Source of the DNA: Gemmatimonadales bacterium
GTDB taxonomy: Bacteria; Gemmatimonadota; Gemmatimonadetes; Gemmatimonadales; GWC2-71-9
DNA: 64,000 bases
Assembly (NCBI GenBank): GCA_011772755.1
Contig: WVYX01000306.1
Coordinates: 25,389-89,388, forward strand
Reading direction: 5' to 3'
Shown here: one piece after another, positions 7,404-16,978 of the stretch
Position numbering within the stretch: position 1 is the first letter of the stretch
How the letters are laid out: each line of letters opens with the position of its first letter
Notes under the pieces: model-generated
The model's input: only the letters and a program-made list of their open reading frames with translations
Databases searched by the model: none
Told to the model about the DNA's origin: nothing
Translations under genes and position numbers: made by a program

Positions 7404-9869
7404 CTACGCCTGCACCTGTCGCAGTCTCAAGGCATTGCCGACGACCGACACGGAGCTGAAGCTCATGGCGGCCGCAGCGATGATGGGACTCAAGAGAATC
7501 CCGAAGAACGGGTAGAGGACCCCGGCGGCAATCGGGACGCCCAGGCTGTTGTAAATGAACGCAAAGAACAGGTTCTGCCGAATGTTCCGCATTGTCGCTC
7601 GGCTCAGGCGGCGGGCCCGCACGATGCCGCGCAGATCCCCCTTCACTAGTGTCACCCCGGCACTCTCCATCGCGACATCGGTTCCGGTCCCCATTGCGAT
7701 CCCCACCTCCGCTTGGGCGAGCGCCGGAGCATCATTAATGCCGTCACCGGCCATGGCCACGACGCGGCCTTCGCCCTGAAGGCGTTTGACGATCTCCGCC
7801 TTCTGATCGGGCAAGACCTCGGCGACGACCTGATCGATCCGTAGTTTCTCAGCCACGGCTTCGGCCGTCGTCCGGCTGTCGCCGGTGAGCATGGTGATCT
7901 GGACGCCCTCGCGGTGTAGGTGCTCGATCGCTTGCGGCGTCGTGTCCTTAATGGGGTCGGCCACACCGAGGAGCCCGGCGGGTTTCCCGTCGACCGACAG
8001 GAACATTACTGTCTGGCCGTCCGCGCGCATCGACTCAGCACGCTCTGCAAGCGCCCCGACCTGGATGCCGATCTCGCCCATCAGCTTGACGTTGCCAAGG
8101 GCCACGCTGCGGCCCCCGACGGTTCCCTTCACCCCTTTGCCCGTCACCGACTCGAACGACTCGGCGTCAGTGAGCGACACGTTTCGCTCGTTTGCGCCTT
8201 CGACTATGGCGGCAGCCAGCGGATGCTCGCTGCCACGCTCGATGCCTGCGGCGAACCGCAGGAGCTCCTCTTCACTCCATCCCTCCGCCGACACAACGCT
8301 CACGAGCCTCGGCTTGCCCACGGTGAGCGTCCCCGTCTTGTCCACGACGAGCGTGTCCACCTTGCGGAGCACCTCGATCGCCTCGGCGTTCTTGAACAGG
8401 ACGCCCAGCGTGGCTCCCTTGCCCGTCGCGACCATGATGGACATCGGCGTCGCGAGACCGAGTGCGCATGGGCAGGCGATGATGAGGACCGCGACGGCGT
8501 TGATCAGCGCGTAGGCCATGGCCGGCTCGGGTCCCCAGACACCCCACACCATAAAGGTGACGATCGCAATGGCGACGACCGTGGGCACGAAGTACGACGC
8601 GACCACGTCGGCCAGTTTCTGGATCGGGGCGCGGCTCCGCTGGGCCTCGGCGACCATGCGAACGATCTGGGACAGCAGCGTGTCGGCACCCACGCGCTCG
8701 GCCCGCATCACAAGGGAGCCGGTGCCGTTCACCGTGGCCCCAATTACTCGGTCACCCGCGGTCTTCTCCACCGGAATCGGCTCGCCCGTAATCATCGCCT
8801 CGTCCACGGCACTCACGCCCTCGAGCACCGTACCGTCGACGGGAACCTTCTCACCCGGCCGCACGCGAAGCCGGTCTCCCGGCTGCACCTGGTCCAACGG
8901 CACATCCTCTTCAGTGCCATCGTCGCTCAGCCGCCGGGCGGTCTTCGGGGCCAACCCCAACAGGGCCTTGATCGCCGCACTGGTGCGGCTCCGCGCTTTG
9001 AGTTCCAGGACCTGTCCGAGCAGCACGAGGGTCACAATAACCGCGGCCGCCTCGAAGTAGACGCCAACCTCCCCGGCCTCATTCCGGAACGACGCCGGAA
9101 AGATTCCCGGCAACAGGTGCGCGATCACACTGTACACGTACGCGACCGCCACGCCCAACCCGATCAGGGTGAACATGTTCAGATTCCATGTCACCACGGA
9201 CTTCCAGCCGCGCACGAAGAATGGCCAGCCGCCCCACAGGACAATTGGCGTCGCAAGGACAAGCTCTGCCCACGACCATATCGCTGGTGTGGCCAGTCGC
9301 TGCAAGAGATCCCCGAGCAGAAAGTCGCCCATCGCGATCACCACGACAGGCAATGTCAGAACCGCGCTGACCCAAAAACGCCGGCGCATGTCGACGAGTT
9401 CGGGGTTCTCCTCCTCCTCCACGGTCACGGTCCGGGGTTCGAGCGCCATCCCGCAGATGGGGCACGATCCCGGCTCCTCCCGGACGATCTCCGGATGCAT
9501 CGGGCAGACGTATTCGGTGCGCGTCGCGGGGGCTTCGAGGACCTCCGGCTCCAGCGCCATGCCGCACTTGGGACAGCTTCCCGGGCCCTCCTGCCGGACC
9601 TCGGGATCCATCGGGCAGGCGTATGTGGCGCCCGGTGGAGCCGGCTCAGGTTCCAGGGCGGCAGATTCACTGAGGAACATGTGGGGTTCTCGGCGGAATC
9701 TCTCCAGGCAGTGTGCGCTGCAGAATACGTAGGTCGCCCCGGCGTGCTCGTGGCGCAGCTCGCCGTCCGCATCCACGGTCATGCCGCAGACGGGGTCGAT
9801 GACCTCACGAGGCCCAGGAACCGACGGCGAGCGTGCTCCATGATCATGATGTGCGTCTGCCGAATGCAT
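7404..9869 (-). CDS. copA: Copper-exporting P1B-type ATPase with YHS and two metal-binding domains
   Basis: 821 residues. The N-terminus is His-rich, then a YHS domain (DPVCGMTVD...[10 protein letters not shown]), then two heavy-metal-binding repeats (YACPMDPEV...CPKCGMAL and YVCPMHPEI...CPICGMAL). The ATPase core is complete: TGEPIPVEK, the metal-transport CPC motif in [12 protein letters not shown], the phosphorylated DKTGTLT, an HP locus in SEHPLAAAI, and [11 protein letters not shown]. This is a Cu(+)/Ag(+) exporter of the inner membrane in the CopA/SilP style. GGGAGGG precedes the ATG. It follows a histidine kinase and receiver on the same strand, which may regulate it. Confidence 0.95.
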   Translation of the reverse strand: MHSADAHHDHGARSPSVPGPREVIDPVCGMTVDADGELRHEHAGATYVFCSAHCLERFRREPHMFLSESAALEPEPAPPGATYACPMDPEVRQEGPGSCPKCGMALEPEVLEAPATRTEYVCPMHPEIVREEPGSCPICGMALEPRTVTVEEEENPELVDMRRRFWVSAVLTLPVVVIAMGDFLLGDLLQRLATPAIWSWAELVLATPIVLWGGWPFFVRGWKSVVTWNLNMFTLIGLGVAVAYVYSVIAHLLPGIFPASFRNEAGEVGVYFEAAAVIVTLVLLGQVLELKARSRTSAAIKALLGLAPKTARRLSDDGTEEDVPLDQVQPGDRLRVRPGEKVPVDGTVLEGVSAVDEAMITGEPIPVEKTAGDRVIGATVNGTGSLVMRAERVGADTLLSQIVRMVAEAQRSRAPIQKLADVVASYFVPTVVAIAIVTFMVWGVWGPEPAMAYALINAVAVLIIACPCALGLATPMSIMVATGKGATLGVLFKNAEAIEVLRKVDTLVVDKTGTLTVGKPRLVSVVSAEGWSEEELLRFAAGIERGSEHPLAAAIVEGANERNVSLTDAESFESVTGKGVKGTVGGRSVALGNVKLMGEIGIQVGALAERAESMRADGQTVMFLSVDGKPAGLLGVADPIKDTTPQAIEHLHREGVQITMLTGDSRTTAEAVAEKLRIDQVVAEVLPDQKAEIVKRLQGEGRVVAMAGDGINDAPALAQAEVGIAMGTGTDVAMESAGVTLVKGDLRGIVRARRLSRATMRNIRQNLFFAFIYNSLGVPIAAGVLYPFFGILLSPIIAAAAMSFSSVSVVGNALRLRQVQA

Positions 9870-9925
9870 GCTACCCTCCCTGCTGTCTCACCGTCTCGTT
9901 CCTTCCGTCTGTGCGCGTGTCCAAC

Positions 9926-10480
9926 TCAAGCCCCATTGGACGCCCGTGGAAACGCATCGCCCGCCGCTGCCACAATCGATCCCTCGTTCGGACGCTCAGT
10001 GACCACACCCCACAAGGGCGTATGTGACGTGCCCTGGAGTGGAGCCGGGGTGGTGTCGCCTTCGCCACGCCTCCGAATGGCGCGCCCCACCACTGCGAGC
10101 AACTGGTCGGCCTCGACCGGCTTTTCCAGGTATGCGTCAGGCCTGGGCAGGTGCTCGACCTCGAGAAAGCAACGGATGTACGTCTCCATATCTCGGTCGC
10201 CAACGGTCAGGCCGGTAACCACCACCAGCGGCACGTCGCGGAATCTCGGCTGCGACTTTATCTCGCGGAAGAACCGGATGCCGGCCTTGCGCGGCATCCG
10301 GATGTCGAGTGTGATCAGGTCCGGGACCCGCTCCTGCATTTTCTCCAGCGCTTCCATGCCGTCATACGCCAGCTGTACCTCGTACCCACCGTCCCGCAAC
10401 ATGGCGGCTAGCAGGGCGGCGTAGTCCTGCTCGTCCTCCACCACCAGCACCGAGCCGAGGGTTTTCTTCGTCTCTCCCAT
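9926..10480 (-). CDS. Single-domain response regulator (receiver)
   Basis: 184 residues from the ATG at 10480, chosen because AAGGAG lies a suitable distance upstream; the longer frame to 10675 overlaps the kinase. One CheY-like receiver: acidic pair in LVVEDEQDY, phospho-acceptor Asp in LITLDIRMP, Thr in LVVVTG, and Lys in YLEKPVEADQ. About 45 residues follow without a DNA-binding domain, so it probably acts by protein interaction or phosphorelay. It sits between the histidine kinase and the copper ATPase. Confidence 0.9.
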   Translation of the reverse strand: MGETKKTLGSVLVVEDEQDYAALLAAMLRDGGYEVQLAYDGMEALEKMQERVPDLITLDIRMPRKAGIRFFREIKSQPRFRDVPLVVVTGLTVGDRDMETYIRCFLEVEHLPRPDAYLEKPVEADQLLAVVGRAIRRRGEGDTTPAPLQGTSHTPLWGVVTERPNEGSIVAAAGDAFPRASNGA

Positions 10481-10566
10481 GTCAACAACTCCTTGCTGAC
10501 GCTCAGCGTGCACGATGCACGCGCTCTTGGTCTCGAGGCGCCGCACAGCCCCTGTACGGCACCGCC

Positions 10567-11733
10567 TCAGGTTATCTCCGATCGAACGGGCAGGGTAAAC
10601 TGGAAGGTGGTGCCCCGGCCGAGTCCGCTCTCGCACCAGATCCTCCCGCCGTGGGCTTCCACCGCGGCCCGGCAAAATGCCAATCCGAGGCCGGAGGCAT
10701 GACCGAGAGTCTGCTCGCTCTCGGTCACGAACTCGTCGAACAGCCTCGGAACCAGCTCGGCGGGGATTCCTGGCCCGTCGTCATGGCACGAGAAAACCAC
10801 GTCGCCGTCAGCGGGTGCGGCGTCGATTATCACATTCACCCCATCCGGATTGTGTTTGAGAGCATTGGTGATCAGGTTGGCGAGTACTCGGACCACGAGC
10901 CTTCTGTCACTCCACACCACCGGGCAGTGGGCGTGCCGGTGGCCGATCTGCACCCTGCCATCGACCCCGGGTGCGTCAACGTTCTCAAGCGCCTCAAGGA
11001 GCATGGAGGGAACGTCCGCCCAATCCAGATCCAGGCCGGGCACCTCCTCTAGGCGGGCCAGGTCCAGCAGGTCGATGACCGCACTCAGCATCTGGCGCCC
11101 CTGGCGGACGATTCGCTCAAGGGCCTCCCGATCGCGATGTCGTCGTTCTTTTGTTGCCCGCTTCAGGAGCAGCTCCGCGAATCCGAGCACGCACCCCAGG
11201 TGGGTCTTGAGGTCGTGCACCAGGAAGTACGTCGAGCGCCGCTTCGCCATCTCCAGCTCCCGCAGGCGTTGGTTGTGGCCTTCCAGCTCCCTCCTCAGCT
11301 CCTCATTGAGGGCCAGTTGCCGCGCTAGCCGGTTTCGCTGAAACTGCAGCACCGAGCGGTGGTAGCCATCCATCGCGCCGATCACCATCCCGAACAGGCC
11401 GAAGACCACACCCATCGGGAACATGTCGATGGTGAAGGACCTCCACAGCAGACTTATGCCCAGAGATACCGAGCCGCCTCCCGGATGAACTCCGAGCCAC
11501 CCGAACACGGCCATCGACACCGGGTGGAGGACCAGGAGTCCGAACCCTAGTCCGACGGTGGCGTGGAGAAGGGTCTTGCGGACTTGGAAACGACGCAGTG
11601 AATCTTCGCTACGACTCGGGTCAACCCGATGCAGCAGATTGCGTCCCAAGGCTGCATCCTGCTCTTCCGAGACAGCGCCACAGGGGTCAGAACTCTGAGA
11701 GTTCAGTGGGGCAGGTTTAGCAGTCTGTGGCAC
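10567..11733 (-). CDS. Membrane histidine kinase
   Basis: 388 residues. Two hydrophobic stretches (about 55-80 and 90-120) anchor it, followed by a coiled segment (LARQLALNEELRRELEGHNQRLRELEMAKRR), a HisKA domain with phospho-acceptor His in FLVHDLKTHLG, and an ATPase domain with N box LITNALKHNPDG, DDGPGIP and GLGLAFCR. There is no large periplasmic sensor, so the input is probably membrane or cytoplasmic. It is followed by the receiver gene and copper ATPase. The start is a GTG with no clear ribosome site; a shorter N-terminus is possible. Confidence 0.9.
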   Translation of the reverse strand: MPQTAKPAPLNSQSSDPCGAVSEEQDAALGRNLLHRVDPSRSEDSLRRFQVRKTLLHATVGLGFGLLVLHPVSMAVFGWLGVHPGGGSVSLGISLLWRSFTIDMFPMGVVFGLFGMVIGAMDGYHRSVLQFQRNRLARQLALNEELRRELEGHNQRLRELEMAKRRSTYFLVHDLKTHLGCVLGFAELLLKRATKERRHRDREALERIVRQGRQMLSAVIDLLDLARLEEVPGLDLDWADVPSMLLEALENVDAPGVDGRVQIGHRHAHCPVVWSDRRLVVRVLANLITNALKHNPDGVNVIIDAAPADGDVVFSCHDDGPGIPAELVPRLFDEFVTESEQTLGHASGLGLAFCRAAVEAHGGRIWCESGLGRGTTFQFTLPVRSEIT

Positions 11734-12383
11734 GGCGTGGTCCCAATGGCGACATTACAGCCGCCTCCGTCGGGTGCATGCGAGCGGCCCAAAGCAACCT
11801 AGAACGCCAGTTGCCGCAGACGGAATCGTACTTCGCGACGTGCAACTCGTCCTCTCTACGTTCAGTTTCCCCACGGCGCTGCGCCCAGCAGTGTAATGAA
11901 TGCGTGAACCGCACTACCGCCCACAATTTGCAGGACACGCGCCGCCAGCGGTTGGCTTGTAACACATTGCGGCATTAAGACATAGGACACCGTCCATCAG
12001 CGGCACGGTTCCCGGCCGTGGGGCAGTTGAACCACGGACCGTGCTGTTTGACCCACCGATGAACCGAGCTTACCCGCCAACCGAGGGACTCCCGCGATCG
12101 CCAGGGGCACAACGTCGGCGGGACAAAGTGCCGAACATGGCACCGCTTGAGAGAAGCCCTCGGCGAGGTGCCTGTGGTCAATCGGATGCAGCCGGTCACT
12201 CACCATACACGACGTACCACCCGTGTTCGGGATTGAGAACCCAGGCTGGGGGGTGAGACACGTCTATTCTCGCGGGTGTACGCGAGCTGCGACCTCCGGT
12301 ACTCCGGGTGGTACGTATCCCGCTGTGAGCTCGCTTGCGACCAAGTGTTGTCTCCCGCCCTCTCGTATCACTCCGCCACCACT
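11734..12383. other. Long intergenic region, nothing firmly recognised
   Basis: 650 bases between the kinase and the DMT transporter gene, both on the minus strand. Short minus-strand frames around 11975-12206 contain a helix-turn-helix-like fragment that could be a decayed transposase, but the resemblance is too weak to call. I see no tRNA, repeat array or clear operator. Confidence 0.4.
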
Positions 12384-13280
12384 CTACGGAGGAGTACGAC
12401 CTTCGTTCGTTCGGGACTCCCAAGCAACGACACCGAGCCCTACGATCGTCACAAGGACACCTAGCCCCTCCAGGACACCGAGGCTTTCGCGGAAGAAGGT
12501 GACGGCCAGACCAAGACCGAACACCGGGACCAAAAACAACAGAAGGCTCAGGCGTCCAACCTCATCGCGCTGTAGGAGCCAGTACCAGACCGCTGTGGCG
12601 AACGCCGTCCCTACGAACGCGAGAAAGAGCAGCAACACGACAAAGCGGCCGTTCCAGACGACGGCCGCGTCGCGCTCGAGCCAGGCTGCGAGGGCGAGCA
12701 GCGCGATTCCGCCGACGAGCAGCTGCCACGCAGCAACACGCAGGAACGCGCCGCCGACATCCAGGCGCTTGATCAGGACGCTCGCCCCGGCAAATCCGGC
12801 GGCGGCAGTGAGGGGTAGGACCGCAGCCCACGCACCGGATTGAGCTGGGTCAGTGACCGTTGGATAGGATATCAGACCCACGCCGATGAACCCGAGACTC
12901 ATCGCGGCGGCCTTGCCGCTCGTGACCCGTTCGTGCAGGAATACTGCTGCCAGAACGATGACGATAAGGGGGCCGGTGTTCCCGATAACGGAAGCGATAC
13001 CGGCGCCGGTCCGACCGGGGCTGAGAAACATGCCCCCGTAAGCAAACAACGTACCTATAGCTGCGAGGGCTAAAGTCCCAAGGATGAATCGACGTGGAGG
13101 GAACAAGGGTTGACCTATGATCAAGAGCATGAGCGAGAGCACAGTGCCGCCAATCACCGCCCGCAATCCGGCGAATCGAAGTGGCGGAGCAAATGCGAGG
13201 CCTGCCTTGATCGCGGTGTAGCAAACCGCGTACACACCCGCCAGGACCACCACCAAGGCAACGCGTCGCGGGGAAGTCAT
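12384..13280 (-). CDS. DMT-superfamily (EamA) transporter
   Basis: 298 residues with about ten membrane helices arranged as two EamA repeats: the first ends around LAAVFLHERVTSGKAAAMSLGFIGVGL, the second at FFRESLGVLEGLGVLVTIVGLGVVA. The HERVT and ESLG positions are the usual conserved Glu sites after the eighth/ninth helix type. Members export metabolites or amino acids, but the substrate cannot be read from sequence. No partner gene adjoins it. Confidence 0.9.
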   Translation of the reverse strand: MTSPRRVALVVVLAGVYAVCYTAIKAGLAFAPPLRFAGLRAVIGGTVLSLMLLIIGQPLFPPRRFILGTLALAAIGTLFAYGGMFLSPGRTGAGIASVIGNTGPLIVIVLAAVFLHERVTSGKAAAMSLGFIGVGLISYPTVTDPAQSGAWAAVLPLTAAAGFAGASVLIKRLDVGGAFLRVAAWQLLVGGIALLALAAWLERDAAVVWNGRFVVLLLFLAFVGTAFATAVWYWLLQRDEVGRLSLLLFLVPVFGLGLAVTFFRESLGVLEGLGVLVTIVGLGVVAWESRTNEGRTPP

Positions 13281-13742
13281 CGAATGGCTTTCTGGTAGCC
13301 GTAGCCGCCAGACCGGTTTCCTCGACGAGATCGTGTGGTGAGGTCAGTCATGCCTCACGCGTTTCTGCGGCCCTTGAGCCGACCCGATCCCCGGGCGACC
13401 GTCGAGGGGACCCCGCAGCGCCGAGTACAGTACTGGCCAGGACGTGCGCAGCGCGCGACTCGGGCTCCGGGAGTCCCGTCGCCCGGTTGCCAGCCGGTAG
13501 CTCCCTGTTCGGGTCACCCATCCAGAACGCCGCTCCCTCCCGGCCGCACTCAGCCGATAGCAGAGCGACGGAAAGGGCAAGCATGAGAAGCGGCCACGCG
13601 GCCCGACATCGCGCGAGGGCGGCTGGATGAGTCCTGCGGGCGCGCGAGTCGCGCCGGCCCCCAACGCTGCGGCGGAGCGCAGGTCGCAGTCACGCATCGC
13701 TCCACCCCTCCCTCTGCCAAGCGTCCAACGTGGTAATCCACC
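13281..13742. other. Intergenic region with a weak secreted-peptide candidate
   Basis: 462 bases. On the minus strand a 78-codon frame (13584 to 13348) opens with a hydrophobic stretch MLALSVALLSAEC followed by GREGAAFWMGDPN, which resembles an exported protein, but there is no good ribosome site and the remainder looks like GC-rich chance coding. I do not call it a gene. Confidence 0.3.
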
Positions 13743-13762
13743 ATGAACCTGCTAGCATACTA

Positions 13763-13790
13763 CAGCCATGAACCGACAGCCATGAACCGA
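13763..13790 (+). repeat. 14-base tandem duplication at a gene start
   Basis: The 14 bases CAGCCATGAACCGA occur twice in direct succession (13763-13776 and 13777-13790), each carrying an ATG. The second ATG, at 13782, is in frame with the methyltransferase; the first is out of frame. A small slippage duplication at the start codon. Confidence 0.8.
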
Positions 13791-14429
13791 CTTGATCCCC
13801 GGGCGACGGCGCGGACACGGGCCCGCTACCACCGCATCGCGCCTCTCTATGATGCCATGGAAGCCCTGGCCGAGCGGCGTTACCGCCCCTGGCGCCGTCG
13901 GCTCTGGTCGCTGGTGGAGGGACCGACGATCCTTGAGGTCGGCGTCGGGACGGGCAAGAATATGCCGTTCTATCCCGCTGGCGTGGAGATCACCGGCGTG
14001 GACCTCACGCCGGCGATGCTGCACCGAGCCCGGGCGCGGGCAGTCGAGCTAGGGCTGGCTGTGAACCTGCGCCTGGGCGATGTCCAAGAGCTCGATTTCC
14101 CTGACGCGAGCTTCGACACGGCCGTGGCGACCTTCGTCTTCTGCTCGGTGCCCGATCCCGTACTCGGTTTCCGGGAGTTGAGGCGGGTTGTCAAGCCGCA
14201 TGGCCGCATCCTACTGCTCGAGCACGTGCGCTCCGCCCGGCCGCTGCTGGGCCGACTCATGGACCTGCTGAACCCGATCGTGGTCCGCCTCGTGGGCGCC
14301 AACATCAACCGCCCGACGGTGGAAAACGTGCGGCGGGCCGGTCTCGTGGTGGACAGCGTCGAGGACCTCGGTGCCGGCGACATCTTCAAGCTGATCCTCG
14401 CGCGGCGGACCGATGGAGCACCCCTATAG
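13782..14429 (+). CDS. UbiE-like SAM-dependent methyltransferase
   Basis: 215 residues from the Met at 13782 (an in-frame ATG at 13743 adds 13 residues). Motif I is ILEVGVGTGKNMPFYP, motif II TGVDLTPAML, then LRLGDVQELDFPDASFDTAVATFVFCSVPDP and the post-motif LLLEHVRS. The overall plan matches UbiE/COQ5-type and phospholipid N-methyltransferase-type enzymes. The 5' part has a decayed partial copy about 870 bases downstream (14670-14735). Substrate unknown; it stands alone between unrelated genes. Confidence 0.88.
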   Translation: MNRLDPRATARTRARYHRIAPLYDAMEALAERRYRPWRRRLWSLVEGPTILEVGVGTGKNMPFYPAGVEITGVDLTPAMLHRARARAVELGLAVNLRLGDVQELDFPDASFDTAVATFVFCSVPDPVLGFRELRRVVKPHGRILLLEHVRSARPLLGRLMDLLNPIVVRLVGANINRPTVENVRRAGLVVDSVEDLGAGDIFKLILARRTDGAPL

Positions 14430-14669
14430 CGCCTGGCGCCATCAGGGGAGCCGTCTCGCCGCTCCTCCCGCTCGTGGTGGGCGACATGGGCGCGTCCCTG
14501 GCGGTCGCCCAGAGCGCTGCGCCGCTGGCACGGCTACAGACCGGGACGTGAGCCGCAGGCAGGTCTGGGCCAAGAGCGCGGCACCCCCCCGCCCGGCCGA
14601 AGCTTGTGTCGGCGCATGCGCGTGGCACCCCCCGTCCCCGCCCGCCAAACCTCGAAGTTGCCAGTCTAC

Positions 14670-14735
14670 TTGCTACCAGCGCATCGCGCCCCTCTGCGAT
14701 GCCATGGAAGCGCTGGCCGAGCCCCGGTATGGCGG
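14670..14735 (+). pseudogene. Fragmentary duplicate of the methyltransferase 5' region
   Basis: Read in the plus strand this stretch encodes CYQRIAPLCDAMEALAEPRYG, which matches RYHRIAPLYDAMEALAERRYR at the start of the methyltransferase at 13782, with near-identical DNA over about 60 bases. Nothing upstream or downstream continues the match. It is a remnant of a tandem duplication now overlapped in antisense by the tail of the hypothetical gene 14673-15155. Confidence 0.75.
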
Positions 14736-15155
14736 CCACGCCACGAGTTCCCGAAGTCTCGCGTCGATGCGGTCCGCCAAGCTCAGAGCACGATGTCCGT
14801 CCTGGGTCTGTGTCGCCAGGACATCGCGGATCGCCTCGGACAGGTGGCGCAGCTCCCGCCGAATGTCCTGCCGGTTCAGCCCGAACGCCCCCCACACTGA
14901 GAGTTCCCTCCAGAGCAGCCGTTCAACCACCAGAGCCCGTACGGGGCTCTCGGGCGCTAGGGCAAATACGACCAGGGCGCGGACGAAGTCCCGAGAATGG
15001 CACCGGTGGTAAGCGTTCTTGCCCAGGCGACGGCGCCACTCATTGCGCGCAAGCGTCTCGAGTTCGTCCACTGAGAGCGACCCGAGTTCGGGGTCGATCT
15101 CCCGGACGATTCCCGTATCGGTCCCAGAAAGGGGACACGTCGTGGCAGTGGTCAC
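14673..15155 (-). CDS. Hypothetical helical protein
   Basis: 160 residues, not recognised. Mostly charged helices (SVDELETLARNEWRRRLGKNAYHRCHSRDFVRALVVFAL...LSEAIRDVLATQTQDGHRALSLADRIDARLRELV). No signal peptide, membrane segment or catalytic motif. The last 20 or so codons read antisense through the methyltransferase remnant, so the present C-terminus is probably not ancestral. The YHS mini-gene lies just upstream on the same strand. Confidence 0.55.
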   Translation of the reverse strand: MTTATTCPLSGTDTGIVREIDPELGSLSVDELETLARNEWRRRLGKNAYHRCHSRDFVRALVVFALAPESPVRALVVERLLWRELSVWGAFGLNRQDIRRELRHLSEAIRDVLATQTQDGHRALSLADRIDARLRELVAWPPYRGSASASMASQRGAMRW

Positions 15156-15191
15156 TGCGTCCCATCCAATTCCCTAAGCCTTCGAAACACG

Positions 15192-15353
15192 TCAGACCTC
15201 CCCTTCGCACTCCACGTATCGCTCGGGGTCCTCCTCAAACGCCGTCCTGCAGTGCTCCGTGCAGAAGTAGTACGTACCGCCCCTGTACTCGGCCGTCGCG
15301 GCGGCCTGCTCCGCGTCGAAGCGCATCCCACACACAGGGTCACGTACTTCCAT
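15192..15353 (-). CDS. YHS-domain mini-protein
   Basis: 53 residues, essentially one YHS domain: MEVRDPVCGMRFDAEQAAA, then AEYRGGTYYFCTEHC and FEEDPERYVE. YHS domains bind copper or other soft metals through the DPVCGM and FCxxHC cysteines. A GGGAGG site sits six bases before the ATG. It resembles the YHS domain of the copper ATPase at 7404 and the stand-alone YHS protein at 24352, and heads a run of small metal-locus genes on the minus strand. Likely a cytoplasmic metal chaperone or buffer. Confidence 0.88.
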   Translation of the reverse strand: MEVRDPVCGMRFDAEQAAATAEYRGGTYYFCTEHCRTAFEEDPERYVECEGEV

Positions 15354-15562
15354 GGCTGCCTCCCTTGGTTCAGGCGTTGTCAGTCAGCGCGGGCGCTTGT
15401 CCGGTGTCTCATCGCGCGGCGACGACACGGCATCGGTTACGGAGATGCAGGCCGGTCCCTGGGCCGCCATCCACCATCCGTGTCCCGAGGGCCAGATCTA
15501 AGACCACCTGACACTCGCTTGATAACGATGTCGAACAGCGCACACCCAGTGCGCTGGGTGAC

Positions 15563-15832
15563 CTACCCACGCCGTGCCCGCTTCCACAACGCATTGTAGA
15601 TCGGGACGAACACCAGCCCTGCATAGATCCCATACAGAAAGGATTCCACGAGCCCGATCAAGAAGCCGGTCAGCGTGAGCCACTTGAACCCGGGCAGCGC
15701 GATCTCCAACCCCTGCGCCATGTGCAGCGGCTCGGGGACGATCAACCCCTAGACCACGCACACCACGAAGGTCACCGCCCCGAAGATGCCCAGGGACCAG
15801 GTGACCACCTTAATGTCGAGCATTGTGCTCAT
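15563..15832 (-). pseudogene. DUF5676-like membrane protein interrupted by an in-frame amber codon
   Basis: From the ATG at 15832 the frame reads MSTMLDIKVVTWSLGIFGAVTFVVCVV, then TAG at 15749-15751, then GLIVPEPLHMAQGLEIALPGFKWLTLTGFLIGLVESFLYGIYAGLVFVPIYNALWKRARRG with no other disruption. Together the two parts make an ordinary small two- to three-helix membrane protein like the DUF5676 family found beside metal genes. AGGGAG precedes the ATG. The stop replaces what is probably a Tyr or Trp codon. The 3' part could be started from a TTG at 15745, so a split but expressed gene, a sequencing error or a recent nonsense mutation are all possible. Confidence 0.7.
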
Positions 15833-16016
15833 CCCCGTCTCCCTGGCCCGCCTCCTCGTGTGTGTGCTCACCGTGCGAGGGGCCGCAGCACCCGCCGTGG
15901 CCGCCGTGCCCGCTATGGCTGCCGTGTCGGCCGTGCCCGCCGTGCATCTTCGCATGCATCCAGAAGAACCCCACGGCGATCGCCAGCCATAACCAGTTCT
16001 CCCGTAGCCAGTCCAT
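15810..16016 (-). CDS. DUF2933-type His-rich membrane mini-protein
   Basis: 68 residues: an N-terminal helix MDWLRENWLWLAIAVGFFWMH followed by a tail dense in His and Gly (KMHGGHGRHGSHSGHGGHGG), a CCGPSHGEHTHEE cluster and a polar end. DUF2933 proteins of this form occur in copper and silver resistance loci. The tail can bind metal. It overlaps the DUF5676-like start by 23 bases and follows the membrane methyltransferase by 18, so the run is one operon. Confidence 0.8.
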   Translation of the reverse strand: MDWLRENWLWLAIAVGFFWMHAKMHGGHGRHGSHSGHGGHGGCCGPSHGEHTHEEAGQGDGDEHNARH

Positions 16017-16034
16017 CGTCTTGCTCCTGTCGGT

Positions 16035-16685
16035 TTATGCCACCTGTCCGGCCGGCCGGTGCCCGAGACGCGGCACGAAGGCCGGCACCAGGGACCGATA
16101 CCTCAGGTACGCTTCGCCGAATTGCGCGATCATCTCCCGCTCCTCCCGCATAGCCAGGCGGTAGTACGCCCCTGTCAGCACCGGCCACATCGCGAGGGTG
16201 AGCAGCGTGGGCCACTGGATGAGCATGCCGATGGTAATGAGGAAGAGCCCGGCGTACTGGGGATGGCGCAGCCGGGTGTAGATACCGTCGGTGACGAGTG
16301 CCCCCTGCGCGGCGTGGACCTGCCGCCACCCGCGCCACATGATCCACAACCCGACGGCCATGATCAGTCCACCAATCTGGCACACGATCAGTGCAGCCCA
16401 GGCGGGGAGGCCCAAGACCGTCGCCAGGAGATGGCCCTCGAGGTGTCCGAATGACGGGCTGCTTCCCAGCTTGGTCGCGAGCAGCCCGCTCAACACATAG
16501 ATCGTGAGCGGGAAACCGTACATCTCGACGAACAGCGCGACGATGAATGCCGAGAACACGCCGAGGGTTCGCCACTCGATCTTGCGGCGGGGTCGCAGAA
16601 ACGCGATCACGAACCCGCCGAACACGAGCACGTGCATCACTACCAGCGACCAGAGGCCGTAGTCGTACGGCTGTTGAGTCGTCAT
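16035..16685 (-). CDS. Isoprenylcysteine/phospholipid methyltransferase-like membrane protein
   Basis: 216 residues from the ATG at 16685. Five or six membrane helices end in the conserved C-terminal methyltransferase signature: GIYTRLRHPQYAGLFLITIG, then a helix, then REEREMIAQFGEAYLRYRSLVPAFVP. This RHPxY...EE pattern defines the ICMT/PEMT-type membrane methyltransferases. Homologues are common in heavy-metal loci, where the substrate is unknown. A second family member lies at 20235. Confidence 0.85.
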   Translation of the reverse strand: MTTQQPYDYGLWSLVVMHVLVFGGFVIAFLRPRRKIEWRTLGVFSAFIVALFVEMYGFPLTIYVLSGLLATKLGSSPSFGHLEGHLLATVLGLPAWAALIVCQIGGLIMAVGLWIMWRGWRQVHAAQGALVTDGIYTRLRHPQYAGLFLITIGMLIQWPTLLTLAMWPVLTGAYYRLAMREEREMIAQFGEAYLRYRSLVPAFVPRLGHRPAGQVA

Positions 16686-16978
16686 CGCGCCTTCCTGTAG
16701 AAGCCGTGCTAGTGCTTCCAACGCGTTAGTGAGCAAGAGGAATGCCGCAGCAGTTTGTTGTGAGATAATGCCAAGCCGCGCAACGCGTTCCGTGTTGCTC
16801 GGCAGCAAGCTGGGGGTAGGCAGGGCGGGTTGAGAGCCCCGGTGCTCGGGTGGAATAGCCCGCATCCGGGGCGGGCGCGACGAGCGAGACTCAGCAGTCC
16901 GACGTGGTCGCCGGTGCACCCCGCTCGGCGGCAGGGCACGAGCCGTGCACGGAGGGGTCAGCGGGACGGACTAACCCT
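16686..16978. other. Intergenic region, nothing recognised
   Basis: About 290 bases upstream of the membrane methyltransferase gene. Presumably holds the promoter for the small-gene operon at 15192-16685. No clear operator seen. Confidence 0.4.

Noticed and set aside
7920..10424. 834-codon open frame on the plus strand
   Set aside because: It is antisense to the clear copper ATPase and receiver genes; the long frame is a product of high GC content.
11975..12206. Minus-strand frame with a helix-turn-helix-like fragment (GWRVSSVHRWVKQHG), possible transposase remnant
   Set aside because: Too short, no DDE residues and no terminal repeats; resemblance is within chance for GC-rich DNA.
13348..13584. 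78-codon minus-strand frame with a signal-like start
   Set aside because: No ribosome site, poor lipobox (AEC), and the remainder reads like non-coding sequence.
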